NCBI GenBank assembly: GCA_025453675.1
Contig: JALOPW010000017.1
Coordinates: 1-64,000 of the forward strand
Source of the DNA: Methanolinea sp.
GTDB lineage: Archaea; Halobacteriota; Methanomicrobia; Methanomicrobiales; Methanospirillaceae
Length of the DNA: 64,000 bases
Direction: 5' to 3'
The position numbers and the translations under genes were made by a program. Of the stretch, positions 27,890 to 37,877 are shown one piece after another. Every line of letters begins with the position of its first letter. Position 1 is the first letter of the stretch. The notes under the pieces were generated by a model. It saw nothing but the letters and a program-made list of their open reading frames with translations. It was not told the origin of the DNA and ran no database searches.

Positions 27890-28885
27890 CTATTCATCCT
27901 TCCCTGGACCCCTCATCTTCTCTCGTAATCGCCATCCCCCTGAACCAAGGGCAATCCCAAGCAGGAAGACCAGGGTTCCGAAGACCTCCATCAGCAGTGC
28001 AAGCATCGCGTCAGGTATCAGCAGTATCGAGACTGCCAGCAGGAATGAGAAGCATCCTGTCCCCAACCGGCGGTAAAAACCCTCGGGCACTGCGCTCTTT
28101 CCCCTGGCCACACGCGAAAACGACATATAGGCACTTCCGAATGCCCAGAATGCAAGGATCAACAGCAACAACTGGACAAAATCGTCCAGTGGCAGATAGA
28201 ATGTCACGATTCCGAGAAAGAACACAGACACTCCGAGAAAGAGGCTCCCCGCAGACACAAGACTCTTCTGATGCAGGCTGATCCCTTTTCGGGCAATGAA
28301 CACCCCGAGGACCACTATCCCCAGGGGAAGCAGGAGGTGCATCATCCCCCCGAATGTGAGGAGAGGATTAGTGATGATCCAGGCTCCAAGGAGAGCCAGG
28401 GCGAACCCTACAAGAATCAGTATCTGCCAGGTCCGCTTCTGTTCTCTCAAAATAATCCCGGTTTTACTGCCGGGACTGCTCCTGGTACTGGCGACGAGAG
28501 TGACAAAGGTGTCTGCAATCATCAGTAACAGTGGTGCATCGTCCGCAAGGTGCAGAAAGGGATGAACTTTGGGGTCATACCGGTCAAGGTGGACCTTCCA
28601 TTCGGTGGAAGTCTCGTGCACATGGTAGTTCCCTTTCCGGTAACTCGCAAGAGTTCCCGGGGTCGGAATGTTTATCAGAGACCTTTCCCATCCCGGGTCA
28701 GGAGGTTCAGTGACCAGATCTTTGGGAATGGCTACCTCCCACACTCCATGATGCAATGGATCCAAAAAATCATCGAGTCTGGTCACGTTCGTCACTCTAT
28801 GATGAGTATTTTGGTGAAATCCTGCATCAAGGTTGTGTATCGCTTCGCGCCATACACTCCACCCTGTTTTCAACGAAACGCACAT
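27890..28885 (-). CDS. Hypothetical soluble domain fused to an HdeD-like multi-TM domain
   Basis: 331-aa ORF; N-terminal soluble region (HLDRYDPKVHPFLHLADDAPLLLMIADTF) then multiple TM helices; listed start (MCVSL) is within a repeat. Confidence 0.6.
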   Translation of the reverse strand: MCVSLKTGWSVWREAIHNLDAGFHQNTHHRVTNVTRLDDFLDPLHHGVWEVAIPKDLVTEPPDPGWERSLINIPTPGTLASYRKGNYHVHETSTEWKVHLDRYDPKVHPFLHLADDAPLLLMIADTFVTLVASTRSSPGSKTGIILREQKRTWQILILVGFALALLGAWIITNPLLTFGGMMHLLLPLGIVVLGVFIARKGISLHQKSLVSAGSLFLGVSVFFLGIVTFYLPLDDFVQLLLLILAFWAFGSAYMSFSRVARGKSAVPEGFYRRLGTGCFSFLLAVSILLIPDAMLALLMEVFGTLVFLLGIALGSGGWRLREKMRGPGKDE

Positions 28886-28990
28886 GATACCTTTCGGTCA
28901 CATGCCCCCCTGATGAAAACCGCGAATGCGGTTTTCATACCAAAATGCCTCCGGCATTTTCATGCGTCGGGCCTGTTGCGAAATGTATCA
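28873..28990 (-). repeat. REP/BIME-like composite repeat (modules d-c-e)
   Basis: CGAAACGCACATGATACCTTTCGGTCACATGCCCCCCTGATGAAAACCGCGAATGCGGTTTTCATACCAAAATGCCTCCGGCATTTTCATGCGTCGGGCCTGTTGCGA. Confidence 0.88.
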
Positions 28991-29159
28991 TTCTCGTTTT
29001 TCTTGAAGGGGTGGGGGTTCTGCCACCGGGTATGCTCTCAATGAGATGCAGGGGATGCGCTCTCCCACCCTCACGCAACATTCAGATGCTGGCTATTCGT
29101 CACCTCTCAAGAGAATCAGGAAGCGATAGATTAATAGAACAGACCTCAAGTATTCCTGC

Positions 29160-29669
29160 ATGAAAACGGCCATCAGCGGCCCCCTTGCCGGTGCACTCAT
29201 CCTGATGCTCTGCGTTTCCGGATGTAGTACCCTCTTCCCATCCTCCCAGCCATCCACACCAGGGCAGCAGCTGCCCACGGTATCGGCACCCGGGTTGGAG
29301 AACAGGTTGGAGGGGGTGACCTGGTACCTGGTTGTATTCCATACCGCCTCCGGGCGATCGGTGGGGGTCGTGCCCGGCACAGAGATAACTGTATATTTTG
29401 ATACGAACGGAAAGATCACCGGTCATACCAGCTGCAACCATTTCACTGCGACATATTCCGCGACGGTGAATGGGCTGACCTTCAGAGATCCGATAACGAC
29501 AGAGAAATACTGCGGATCGCCGGCCAGCATCATGAGCCAGGAGGCAACCTTCCTCGCTGTACTGCCGCAGGCCTCCAGCTACCGGGTCGAAGGCGATCTC
29601 CTCACCATTATGGAGAGCAGGGGGAACCCCATACTGACATTCATCCGCATAAAACCCGCTCATTTTTGA
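29160..29669 (+). CDS. META-domain lipoprotein
   Basis: Lipobox-like LMLCVSGCST; GKITGHTSCNHFTATYSATVNGLTF; SQEATFLAVLPQASSYRVEGDLLTI. Confidence 0.8.
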   Translation: MKTAISGPLAGALILMLCVSGCSTLFPSSQPSTPGQQLPTVSAPGLENRLEGVTWYLVVFHTASGRSVGVVPGTEITVYFDTNGKITGHTSCNHFTATYSATVNGLTFRDPITTEKYCGSPASIMSQEATFLAVLPQASSYRVEGDLLTIMESRGNPILTFIRIKPAHF

Positions 29670-30087
29670 CATTTCTCTTACCTGATCTTGGATACACCCC
29701 CGTCTCTATTTTCAGGGGGGTATGGGAATGTTCTTCGCGATCACACCATCCATGGTGCAACGTGACTGGAGAGAGAGATCACCTTTTCGTTCGGCTGGAA
29801 CTGTCATTCTAAAACCTCCTGGACATATGCGGAAGGGCGGATGCATGGATGACCAGGAGGAACTTGTCTTACCCATGCAGAATGGAAAATGAGACAGATG
29901 GTTTGGAGAATTCCTCATGAGATGGCCACCCCAAGCATCGACGGTGATTCATCATATCTCAATTCATGGGAGCGGGAAATTCATCCTGCAGTTCCTGCAT
30001 GTACATAGTCGGAAGTTCGTTCGTTTTTTGTCCTGCGGCAACCAGAACCAGGAATAAAGGGATCACTCTCCCTTCATCGGATCGGTC

Positions 30088-30696
30088 TCATATCATCCCA
30101 ATGAAATTCGCAAGAAGCCGCAGGCCTGCAGGGCCGCTCTTCTCAGGGTGGAACTGCACTCCGAAGACGTGGTCCCGGTTCCAGATGACAGATGGGAAAG
30201 GGCAGATGTACCCGGTCTCCGCCAGGGTATGCGAGGGGTCGGTGTCTGCATAGTAGGAGTGGACAAAATACATGTACTCACCTGATGATATCCCCTCGAA
30301 GAGGGGGTTTTCAGGTATGAAGAGGGAGAGCGAGTTCCAGCCCATGTGTGGGATTTTGTACCCTGTTTTCCGGGGAAACTTCCGGACCGTTCCCGGCACC
30401 AGGCCCAAACCCCTGTGCAGACCGTGTTCCTCGCTCCATTCCATCAGCATCTGCATCCCCAGGCAGATACCGAGAACAGGAACCGAATGTGAGAGATCGA
30501 CCAGCACTTTCTGCAGTTCGCCGAGTTGCTGCATACCGTCCCGGAATGCCCCTACTCCGGGGAGCACGATCCCCTCTGCAGAGGAGATCTCCTGCATATC
30601 TGTGGAGATGACCGAAACCCCCCCCGATTTCTCGATACCTCTTCGCACAGACCGGAGGTTCCCAAGACCGTAATCAACAATTATTATCTTCTTCAC
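30088..30696 (-). CDS. hisH: Imidazole glycerol phosphate synthase subunit HisH
   Basis: IIIVDYGLGNLRSVRRGIE, LPGVGAF, PVLGICLGMQML, GVQFHPEKSGPAGLRLLANF. Confidence 0.95.
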   Translation of the reverse strand: MKKIIIVDYGLGNLRSVRRGIEKSGGVSVISTDMQEISSAEGIVLPGVGAFRDGMQQLGELQKVLVDLSHSVPVLGICLGMQMLMEWSEEHGLHRGLGLVPGTVRKFPRKTGYKIPHMGWNSLSLFIPENPLFEGISSGEYMYFVHSYYADTDPSHTLAETGYICPFPSVIWNRDHVFGVQFHPEKSGPAGLRLLANFIGMI

Positions 30697-32083
30697 TCGA
30701 AACCCCCTTCAACCTCCAGCGAGCCTCCCCGACCCATGTATCGGGGAGTCCTTCCTCCTTCTGCCATCCCTCCAGTCTGCAATTCCAGCCCTGCCAGAGG
30801 TCCGGGTGGGTCTTTTCAATATGACGAAGGACTGCGACATCGCTTGACGGGCACATGAAACACCCGATCCTGTCGAGTCCTGCCTTATACAGCGGGTTGT
30901 ATGGGGCCTGTTCACGGAAGAGGTACAGCCAGACCTGCAGCGCCGTCCAGTGGTGGATGGGTGCAGCCGAGAGCTGACTGCGGAGATGGGGATTCCTCCA
31001 GACCCTTTTACTCACCATACGCCTGAACGATTCATACTTCCTCTGCCCTATGAAAGAGAGGCATTCGCCCCAATACTCCCTGATCACCTTCTCAACAGGT
31101 TGCAGCTTGGCCGTCCGGCAGCACCAGCGAAAATCAACTGCGGGTGGCCCCCTGGTCACAAATGCTTTCCAGAATGCCTCTCCCCCATAAGCCCGTATGA
31201 CTGGCATTTCGAAGGTGCGGGAGACCTCCTCGACATTCTGGTATGTCTCGGGAAATTCAAGGCCGGTATCTGCAAAGAGCAGGGGAACCACTCCGAGGGC
31301 TTTTTTGACCAGGATAAGGGTGGCAAGGCTGTCCTTGCCCCCCGAATATGACACATTCACCGGGAGAGGATTCCGGGCAGCAACATCCCTGATAAACGAG
31401 AGCGCCTCCGCCTCGCGATCTTCCAGGGCTCCGGCACTTGCCCTCACCGCATCGTCCCATGTCGCTTCCCCTCTGGTGCAGATCGAGTGAACATTCCTCC
31501 GGGTCCGGACAATGGCCCCCCGCTCCATGGACACCGCGCTTGATGCATCGACCTTCGCCCTGCCGACGGCAACAACGACTCTCTCCTCGTCGAGCACAAA
31601 GACCTCGTCACCCCTCGAGATGGAAGGCTCGATCTCCAGGAGGCCAGGTGCAAGGACGCTGGCTCCCTCATGCTGAATTGAAGGGACCGCGCCATTGTCA
31701 ACCACTACGTATTTTCGGCGGGGCTTGAGGAAGACGGACGCTTCCGGGCGGGGAATAGGTTCCCACCTGGACTCCGCCGGGAGGTACTTCAACGATCCCA
31801 CCACACCACCTCCCACGATGATCTCGTCCATCCGATCCTGGTCCGGGACTTTATTCAACAATGCCAGGTGCCCGGGAGGGATGAGTGGCTCGCCAAAGTG
31901 TTCGGAATATACGCGGTTCACCTGGGCTACGTCGGCAGGAAAGGCAGGTCTCGCATCCCCCGGAGGGGTGACCTGCACCTCACGGGTCCGGGTACTGCAG
32001 TGGGAGCAGACCCTGGCAAGGACAGGGGCATGGCAGGAGTCACACCACCAGAGAATATCCCTGCGTGGGAAGGAAGGGCGCAT
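30674..32083 (-). CDS. PAPS-reductase-like protein with N-terminal zinc ribbon and PUA domain
   Basis: CDSCHAPVLARVCSHC; SYSGGKDSLATLILVKKALG; FADTGLEFPETYQNV; CCRTAKLQPV; IGCFMCPSSD. Confidence 0.85.
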   Translation of the reverse strand: MRPSFPRRDILWWCDSCHAPVLARVCSHCSTRTREVQVTPPGDARPAFPADVAQVNRVYSEHFGEPLIPPGHLALLNKVPDQDRMDEIIVGGGVVGSLKYLPAESRWEPIPRPEASVFLKPRRKYVVVDNGAVPSIQHEGASVLAPGLLEIEPSISRGDEVFVLDEERVVVAVGRAKVDASSAVSMERGAIVRTRRNVHSICTRGEATWDDAVRASAGALEDREAEALSFIRDVAARNPLPVNVSYSGGKDSLATLILVKKALGVVPLLFADTGLEFPETYQNVEEVSRTFEMPVIRAYGGEAFWKAFVTRGPPAVDFRWCCRTAKLQPVEKVIREYWGECLSFIGQRKYESFRRMVSKRVWRNPHLRSQLSAAPIHHWTALQVWLYLFREQAPYNPLYKAGLDRIGCFMCPSSDVAVLRHIEKTHPDLWQGWNCRLEGWQKEEGLPDTWVGEARWRLKGVSSEEDNNC

Positions 32084-32266
32084 TCACGGTACACTTTGCA
32101 GATATATCCATAAATATTCACAGGTAGCTGCCTTCCCCTTCCACCATTCCGCCCTTGGGAGAAAGAGCATAGAAAAAGCCTTAAATTCGTTTTTTATTCC
32201 ATCCAATCATTTAAAGTGGTTTTGGGAATCGGTACAAACAGCATTGTTTATCTCCCATGATTTACA

Positions 32267-32286
32267 TAATCGATCATGATAGATTA
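32267..32286. promoter_or_regulatory. 20-bp near-perfect palindrome in the divergent PAPS-reductase/mbh intergenic region
   Basis: TAATCGATCATGATAGATTA, one mismatched pair. Confidence 0.45.
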
Positions 32287-32411
32287 CTCCCTGTGGAGGT
32301 GTTCCCGGGAGACTTCGCCCCGGAAACCCTATCCTGATCCAGGCATTCTGTGATATCCATGATCATCGTTGCATGCAAAAAAAATTCGGGCAATGAGTCC
32401 GGGAGGGCAGG

Positions 32412-32939
32412 ATGATACCTTTCGTTCTCACGTTCCTCCTGGCACTTTTCATCTATCTCCTGCTCACCGCTGGCAGCGGAGGCCTGGGGTTCTGGTCCCC
32501 CTCCGAGCTGGTGGCAGGGGTGGCGCTCTCCCTCCTCACCGCCGCGGTCGCCAGGAACCTCCTGTGCCGGTCCCGCGACCTCCGTATGGCCAACCCCATC
32601 CGGCTCCTTCTCATCCCGGTGTATATCCTGGGGCCTTTTCTCCTGGAGGTGACCAAGGCCAACCTGGACGTGGCATACCGGGTGATCACCGGAAAAATCC
32701 GCCCGGGTATCATCAGGGTGCAGTCAGGCTTAAAGACCGATCTCGGTATCTTCATGCTTGCGAACTCCATCACCCTGACCCCCGGCACCATCACGGTAGA
32801 TATCGACGAGAAGAGCCATGATCTCTATATCCACAACATCAATGTCCCCCGGGGATGGGAGAGCAGGCCACAGGTACAGGATAAGGAGCTCTTCTCCATG
32901 GCGAACCTGCCCGCATGGATACGGAGGATTGCAGAATGA
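32412..32939 (+). CDS. mbhA: Mbh subunit A (MrpE-like)
   Basis: MrpE-like; first gene of operon, GIFMLANSITLTPGTITVDIDEKSHDLYIHNINV. Confidence 0.9.
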   Translation: MIPFVLTFLLALFIYLLLTAGSGGLGFWSPSELVAGVALSLLTAAVARNLLCRSRDLRMANPIRLLLIPVYILGPFLLEVTKANLDVAYRVITGKIRPGIIRVQSGLKTDLGIFMLANSITLTPGTITVDIDEKSHDLYIHNINVPRGWESRPQVQDKELFSMANLPAWIRRIAE

Positions 32940-33193
32940 TCGAGCCGTGGTATCCCGCGGTGCTCATCCTGGTCATCCTGGTTTGCCTGGCCCTGGTCCG
33001 GTTGTTCCTTGGACCCACTGCTGCTGACCGGGCGGTCGCGCTGGACACGGTCAGCACGCTCTCGGTGGCGGCGCTCATCCTCCTCGGGGTGGCCTACCAG
33101 CAGATTATCTTCATCGATGTGGCTATTGTGTATGCCCTGCTCTCTTTCGTGAGCACGCTCTATATTGCCAAATACCTGGGAGGTGAACTGTGA
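32936..33193 (+). CDS. mbhB: Mbh subunit B (MrpF-like)
   Basis: VRLFLGPTAADRAVALDTVSTL; ATGA overlap. Confidence 0.9.
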   Translation: MIEPWYPAVLILVILVCLALVRLFLGPTAADRAVALDTVSTLSVAALILLGVAYQQIIFIDVAIVYALLSFVSTLYIAKYLGGEL

Positions 33194-33546
33194 TCGCCGA
33201 TATCCTGGTCCTGGCATGCCTGTCAGTCGGGTTATTCTTCAATACCCTGGGGATCGTGGGGCTGCTGCGGTTCCCTGACGTGTATACCAGGATGCATGCC
33301 ACCACGAAGATGACCACCTTCGGCTCTGTATTCACCGCACTCTCGGTGATCATCTACGGGGCTGCCCAGTTCCTGGGAACCGGGGATGGCCAGTACATCA
33401 CCCTCTCTCTCCACACGCTTATCGCCGCGATAGCCCTGGCGTTCACGAATGCAGTGGGGTCCCACGCCATCGCCCGTGGTGCACACAAAGCAGGAATCAA
33501 GCCCGTCCCCGCGGTCGTCGACCGGCTCGAGGAGTACACACCATGA
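33190..33546 (+). CDS. mbhC: Mbh subunit C (MrpG-like)
   Basis: GIVGLLRFPDVYTRMHATTKMTTFGSVF. Confidence 0.92.
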   Translation: MIADILVLACLSVGLFFNTLGIVGLLRFPDVYTRMHATTKMTTFGSVFTALSVIIYGAAQFLGTGDGQYITLSLHTLIAAIALAFTNAVGSHAIARGAHKAGIKPVPAVVDRLEEYTP

Positions 33547-33797
33547 TCGACCTGATCATCCATGCCCTGGTAATTGCCGGGCTGATCATCTCTGCCCTGA
33601 TGGTCTTTTTCTTCCGTGACCTCCTGGCAGCCGCACTGGCGGCGGGTTTCTTCAGTTTCCTCATCTCGCTTGAGTTCTATATCCTGCAGGCCCCTGACGT
33701 AGCCATCTCCCAGGCGGCCATCGGAGCCGGGCTCACCACGGCCATCTTCGTCATCGCCATCCGGGCTACCACCCGTTACGAGGAGGGGAACCCATGA
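33543..33797 (+). CDS. mbhD: Mbh subunit D (DUF4040, MrpB N-terminal-like)
   Basis: [43 protein letters not shown]. Confidence 0.88.
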   Translation: MIDLIIHALVIAGLIISALMVFFFRDLLAAALAAGFFSFLISLEFYILQAPDVAISQAAIGAGLTTAIFVIAIRATTRYEEGNP

Positions 33798-34078
33798 AAA
33801 AGGCCCTGACCCTTGGTATATTCCTGGTCCTGGCAGCCGGGCTCTGCACCATCCCGGTCTTCCTCACCTTCGGCCAGCCGGCTGCGACAGATATGGACCG
33901 TTATTTCGTGGAGCACGGGCAGTCGCAGGCTGCTGCAAACAACATCGTGACCTCCATCGTGTTTGATTACAGGGGATTCGACACCCTGGGGGAATCGGTG
34001 GTCCTTTTCACCGCCGTCATCGGGGTGGGCCTGTTGTTCCGGTCCATGAAAGGGGGTGAAGAGCATGAGGATGAGTAA
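33794..34078 (+). CDS. mbhE: Mbh subunit E-like
   Basis: [33 protein letters not shown]. Confidence 0.88.
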   Translation: MKKALTLGIFLVLAAGLCTIPVFLTFGQPAATDMDRYFVEHGQSQAAANNIVTSIVFDYRGFDTLGESVVLFTAVIGVGLLFRSMKGGEEHEDE

Positions 34079-34532
34079 GATAGTGCGGACAGGTGCCAAC
34101 CTGCTCTATCCATTCATCATCATCTTCGGCCTCTATGTGATCATGCACGGCCACCTCACCCCCGGGGGCGGGTTCCAGGGGGGTGCGGTGGTGGCAACCG
34201 CGGCCGCCCTGGTAATTGTTGCCTACTCCTACCAGGAGGTAACGGGCATCATCCGGAACGTGGCGATGAAAGCAAGGGAATCCGTGGGACTGCTGCTCTT
34301 TATTGGGGCAGGGATCGCAGCCCTGGCGGTGGGAACCCCGTTCTTTTACAATTTCCTGGCAAACAGCGGCCTCCTTTTCGGGATGCCAGTTCCATTCGGC
34401 CCGAATCCCGGTGATCTGAATACTGCAGGGGTCATCCCCATCATGAACGTGGCGGTCGGGATCGAGGTATGGGGAGGCCTCGCCATCATCCTCCTCTACA
34501 TGCTTTCCAGTGTCGCAAAGGAGGGATCCTGA
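34056..34532 (+). CDS. mbhF: Mbh subunit F (MrpB-like)
   Basis: [27 protein letters not shown]. Confidence 0.9.
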   Translation: MKSMRMSKIVRTGANLLYPFIIIFGLYVIMHGHLTPGGGFQGGAVVATAAALVIVAYSYQEVTGIIRNVAMKARESVGLLLFIGAGIAALAVGTPFFYNFLANSGLLFGMPVPFGPNPGDLNTAGVIPIMNVAVGIEVWGGLAIILLYMLSSVAKEGS

Positions 34533-34534
34533 CC

Positions 34535-34879
34535 ATGTTCTGGAACCTGCCCTACGTTGCGGTGGTGGTATTGACCATCATCGCACTCGCCACTATCGTC
34601 CTCAAGAAGAACCTGATCAAGGTCTTCCTCGGGATTATCATCCTCGAGTCGGCGGTGAACCTCTTCCTGATCTCGCTTGGATACCGCGAGGGTGGGATCG
34701 CCCCCATTTACACGAACGCGCCTGCGGCAGCAATGGTCCTCCCCACTCCACAGGCCCTGACCCTCACCTCCATCGTGATAGGGGTGGCCACGAGCGCCCT
34801 TCTCCTCTCGTTTGCCATCATCATCTGGAAGAAGTACGGGAGTATTAACCTCGACAGGATCCGGAGGCTGAAGGAATGA
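34535..34879 (+). CDS. mbhG: Mbh subunit G (MrpC/NuoK-like)
   Basis: LIKVFLGIIILESAVNLFLISLGY…LPTPQALTLTSIVIGVATSALLLSFAI. Confidence 0.9.
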   Translation: MFWNLPYVAVVVLTIIALATIVLKKNLIKVFLGIIILESAVNLFLISLGYREGGIAPIYTNAPAAAMVLPTPQALTLTSIVIGVATSALLLSFAIIIWKKYGSINLDRIRRLKE

Positions 34880-36450
34880 TCCCGGCATTCATAGTCGAGA
34901 ACTCCCCTGCCCTGATGGTCATCGTGCCACTCGTTGCAGCCTTCATCACCCCGTTCATCGGCCGTATCTCCCACGCACTGCGCTCGCTGTGGGTGGGAGG
35001 GGCGATGGCTGTCACCTCGGCCATAACCCTTATCCTGGCACTTGATGTCTATGCCACGGGGACCAGGCTCTATGTCTTCGGGGCCTCCGCCGCCTCAATG
35101 GCTCTCCCGCCCGATTCGGGCGGCATCCCCATCCGGATCATATTCGCTGTCGACCCCATGAGTGCCCTGATGCTGGTGATCACCGCGATCTCGGGATTTG
35201 CCATCATCCTCTACTCCCTGGCGAGCGAGCGGTCGTATTCGGGGCTCGAGAGTTACTACACCCTCTATCTCCTGATGATTACCGGGATCCTCGGGATGGT
35301 CTCTACCGGCGACGTCTTTAACTTCTTCGTATTCCTTGAGATCCTCTCCCTGGCCTCTGCCGGCCTGATCGCCTACCGCATCGACGGCGGGGTGGCAGTG
35401 GAGGCGGCCCTCAAGTACTTCGTGCTGAGCACGATCGGTGCGCTCGCGATCCTGGTCGCCATCGGGATCTACTACGGTGAATACAACGCCCTGAACATGG
35501 CCATGATCGCGGCGAGGATGCAGTTCTCCCTGCTCGACCAGGTGGCACTGGTGCTGATCATCGCCGCCCTCGCCATGAAGTGCGGGGCTGTACCCATGCA
35601 CTTCTGGACTCCGGATGCCTACTCAATGGCCCCCTCCTCCATCACCGCCCTCCTGGTGGTGGCGAGTCAGGCCAGCCTTTATGGACTGTTCAGGACCGTC
35701 TTTACTCTTTACAACCTTTCCCTGAACGCGGTGACAGTGGGATGGCTGATTATCATCCTCGGAGTCCTCTCCATGGTGGTGGGGGTAACGATGGCCATCC
35801 CCCAGAAGAACGTGAAACGGCTGATGGCCTACCACGCCGTCTCCCAGACAGGGTACATGCTCCTTGGGGTGGGGGTCGGGCTGGCCGTGCTCGGGAACCA
35901 GTCCCTCCTGGATGCCTTCGGGTACATGGCCATGGAGGGAGGCCTCTTCCACATCATCAACCATGCAATGTACAAGGGGCTGTTATTCCTTACCGCAGGG
36001 GCTATATTCCTCCGGATCGGGACCTATAACCTGAACAGGATGGGAGGCCTCGGCCACTCCATGAAGTGGACCATGGTCTTCTTCGTCATCGGGGCCCTTG
36101 CCATTGCCGGGATACCACCCTTCAACGGGTTCGCATCGAAACTGATGATCTACGAGTCCGTGTTCATCTTCAACCCGGTGCTGGCGGTAATCGCGATGGT
36201 GGTGAGCATCCTCACCCTGGCGTCCTTCGTGAAGGTTTTCCATTCCATATTCATGGGACCGAGACTCCCCGAGTATGCAGAGGTGAAAGAAGCCCCCCTA
36301 CCCATGCTCTTCGGGATGGGCATCCTGGCCGTTGTGGTGATACTCTTCGGCCTCTTCCCCACCATTGTGGTGGAGAGCCTTATCACTCCCGCAGCCCACG
36401 CCCTGGTGAACCAGGGTGCTTATATTAGCGCGATCCTGGGAGGTGCCTGA
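34876..36450 (+). CDS. mbhH: Mbh subunit H (MrpD/NuoN-like proton-conducting antiporter)
   Basis: 524 aa, multi-TM; VKRLMAYHAVSQTGYMLLGVGVGL, HAMYKGLLFLTAGAI. Confidence 0.93.
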   Translation: MIPAFIVENSPALMVIVPLVAAFITPFIGRISHALRSLWVGGAMAVTSAITLILALDVYATGTRLYVFGASAASMALPPDSGGIPIRIIFAVDPMSALMLVITAISGFAIILYSLASERSYSGLESYYTLYLLMITGILGMVSTGDVFNFFVFLEILSLASAGLIAYRIDGGVAVEAALKYFVLSTIGALAILVAIGIYYGEYNALNMAMIAARMQFSLLDQVALVLIIAALAMKCGAVPMHFWTPDAYSMAPSSITALLVVASQASLYGLFRTVFTLYNLSLNAVTVGWLIIILGVLSMVVGVTMAIPQKNVKRLMAYHAVSQTGYMLLGVGVGLAVLGNQSLLDAFGYMAMEGGLFHIINHAMYKGLLFLTAGAIFLRIGTYNLNRMGGLGHSMKWTMVFFVIGALAIAGIPPFNGFASKLMIYESVFIFNPVLAVIAMVVSILTLASFVKVFHSIFMGPRLPEYAEVKEAPLPMLFGMGILAVVVILFGLFPTIVVESLITPAAHALVNQGAYISAILGGA

Positions 36451-36454
36451 GTCC

Positions 36455-36802
36455 ATGGAACTGACTTCCACTCTCCTTACGGGGACCGGTTCCTGGAATC
36501 CCCTGGCCTGGATCCTTGGCCTGGTGGTGGCTGCTGTCATCGCCTGGCTCATCTACTCCCTGGGGGAGAAGGGGTATAAAGCCGGCACCGCACAGGCAGA
36601 ACCCTTTATATCTGGGAACCCCGAGCCCGAAAAGGGCCTGGTCCATGTCCGGGCCGGGAACCTCTACTGGGGCTACCTGGAAGCCCTCAAAGGGTATTAC
36701 AACCGCCTGGTGCCCCTGCATACCGGGGACCTCCATGACTATATCCTCTGGTACCTGGGGGTAACCGCTCTCTTCCTGGTCCTGGTGGTGATCTCCGCAT
36801 GA
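36455..36802 (+). CDS. mbhI: Mbh subunit I-like
   Basis: Position between H and J; GLVHVRAGNLYWGYLEALKGYYNRLVPLHTGDLHDYILWYLG. Confidence 0.8.
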   Translation: MELTSTLLTGTGSWNPLAWILGLVVAAVIAWLIYSLGEKGYKAGTAQAEPFISGNPEPEKGLVHVRAGNLYWGYLEALKGYYNRLVPLHTGDLHDYILWYLGVTALFLVLVVISA

Positions 36803-37233
36803 AACTGAATGCCTCATTCAATCGCTCCCTCTGGGTCTACCACTTCAACTCCGGGTCCTGCAACGGTTGCGAGATTGAGATAGTGGCCGCTATAACCCCG
36901 CGTTACGACCCCGAACGGTTCGGGATCAAGCTGGTGGGAAGCCCCCGGCATGCCGACGTGATGCTGGTCACTGGGCCGGTGGTCCACAAAATGAAGGACA
37001 GGCTTCTCCGGGTGTATGCACAGATGGCGGACCCGAAACTCGTGATGTGTATTGGTACCTGCGGGATCTCAGGGGGAGTTTTTTATGACTCCTACAACCT
37101 GGAAGGCCCGGTTGACGAGGTCATCCCGGTTGATGTCTATATCCCGGGATGCCCGCCCCGGCCAGAGGCGATCATCCACGGGGTTGTGAAAGCGCTGCAG
37201 AAACTTGAGCGAATCCAGGGAGGAGAACAATGA
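36799..37233 (+). CDS. mbhJ: Mbh hydrogenase small subunit (NuoB/20 kDa-like)
   Basis: SGSCNGCEIEIVAAITPRYD; VDVYIPGCPPRPEAIIHGV. Confidence 0.94.
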   Translation: MKLNASFNRSLWVYHFNSGSCNGCEIEIVAAITPRYDPERFGIKLVGSPRHADVMLVTGPVVHKMKDRLLRVYAQMADPKLVMCIGTCGISGGVFYDSYNLEGPVDEVIPVDVYIPGCPPRPEAIIHGVVKALQKLERIQGGEQ

Positions 37234-37877
37234 CCGAAGGAATACTGACCCCCGGGCAGGTGGTGGAGCATTTCACCGGCAGGTTCGGCACTGGGATCCA
37301 CCATACACGGATAGACGAAAGGCGGGAGGGGAAGAAGAAGATTCCCAATTACAATATCTGGATCGACCTGGAGAAGGACCTCCTGAAACCGGCCATCGGG
37401 GCCCTGATGGAATTGCACTTCCCCCACCTCGCGGTGATCTCGGGCAGTGATATGGGAGAATCCCTCCGTCTCCTCTATCACTTCTCTATCTATTACGGGA
37501 GGGTGAAGGGGGAGTATACGGTGACATTCGCCGTGATGCTGCCGAAGGCCGATCTTTCCATTCCCACCATCTCGGACCTGATACCGGGCGCGGTCTTCTC
37601 CGAGCGGGAGAAGCAGGAGTTCCTGGGAGTAAAGGTCATCGGTATCCCTGATGACCGCCGCCTCTTCCTCCCCGAGGACTTTCCCGATGGGATATATCCC
37701 TGGAGGAAGGACGGGACGGGGATTCCGGATTCCATGGTCAAGGATCTGTGGGCCTCGAAGAGACCGGTGGACCGCCCCGCACCCCCGCTTCCGGAAGTGC
37801 CGGCATGCAGACCTGACGAAGGGGAGAAATCGGGAGCACCGGCTGGCACAGAGACCGGGAAGGAGGGATCATCATGA
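37230..37877 (+). CDS. mbhK: Mbh subunit K (NuoC/30 kDa-like)
   Basis: 30-kDa-like; TISDLIPGAVFSEREKQEFLGVKVIGIPDDRRLFLPEDFPDG. Confidence 0.9.
   Translation: MTEGILTPGQVVEHFTGRFGTGIHHTRIDERREGKKKIPNYNIWIDLEKDLLKPAIGALMELHFPHLAVISGSDMGESLRLLYHFSIYYGRVKGEYTVTFAVMLPKADLSIPTISDLIPGAVFSEREKQEFLGVKVIGIPDDRRLFLPEDFPDGIYPWRKDGTGIPDSMVKDLWASKRPVDRPAPPLPEVPACRPDEGEKSGAPAGTETGKEGSS

Noticed and set aside
32412-34879. MrpE/F/G/B/C/D genes considered as a stand-alone Na+/H+ antiporter
   Set aside because: Continuous overlap into hydrogenase subunits J-N shows they are the membrane module of an Mbh-type complex.
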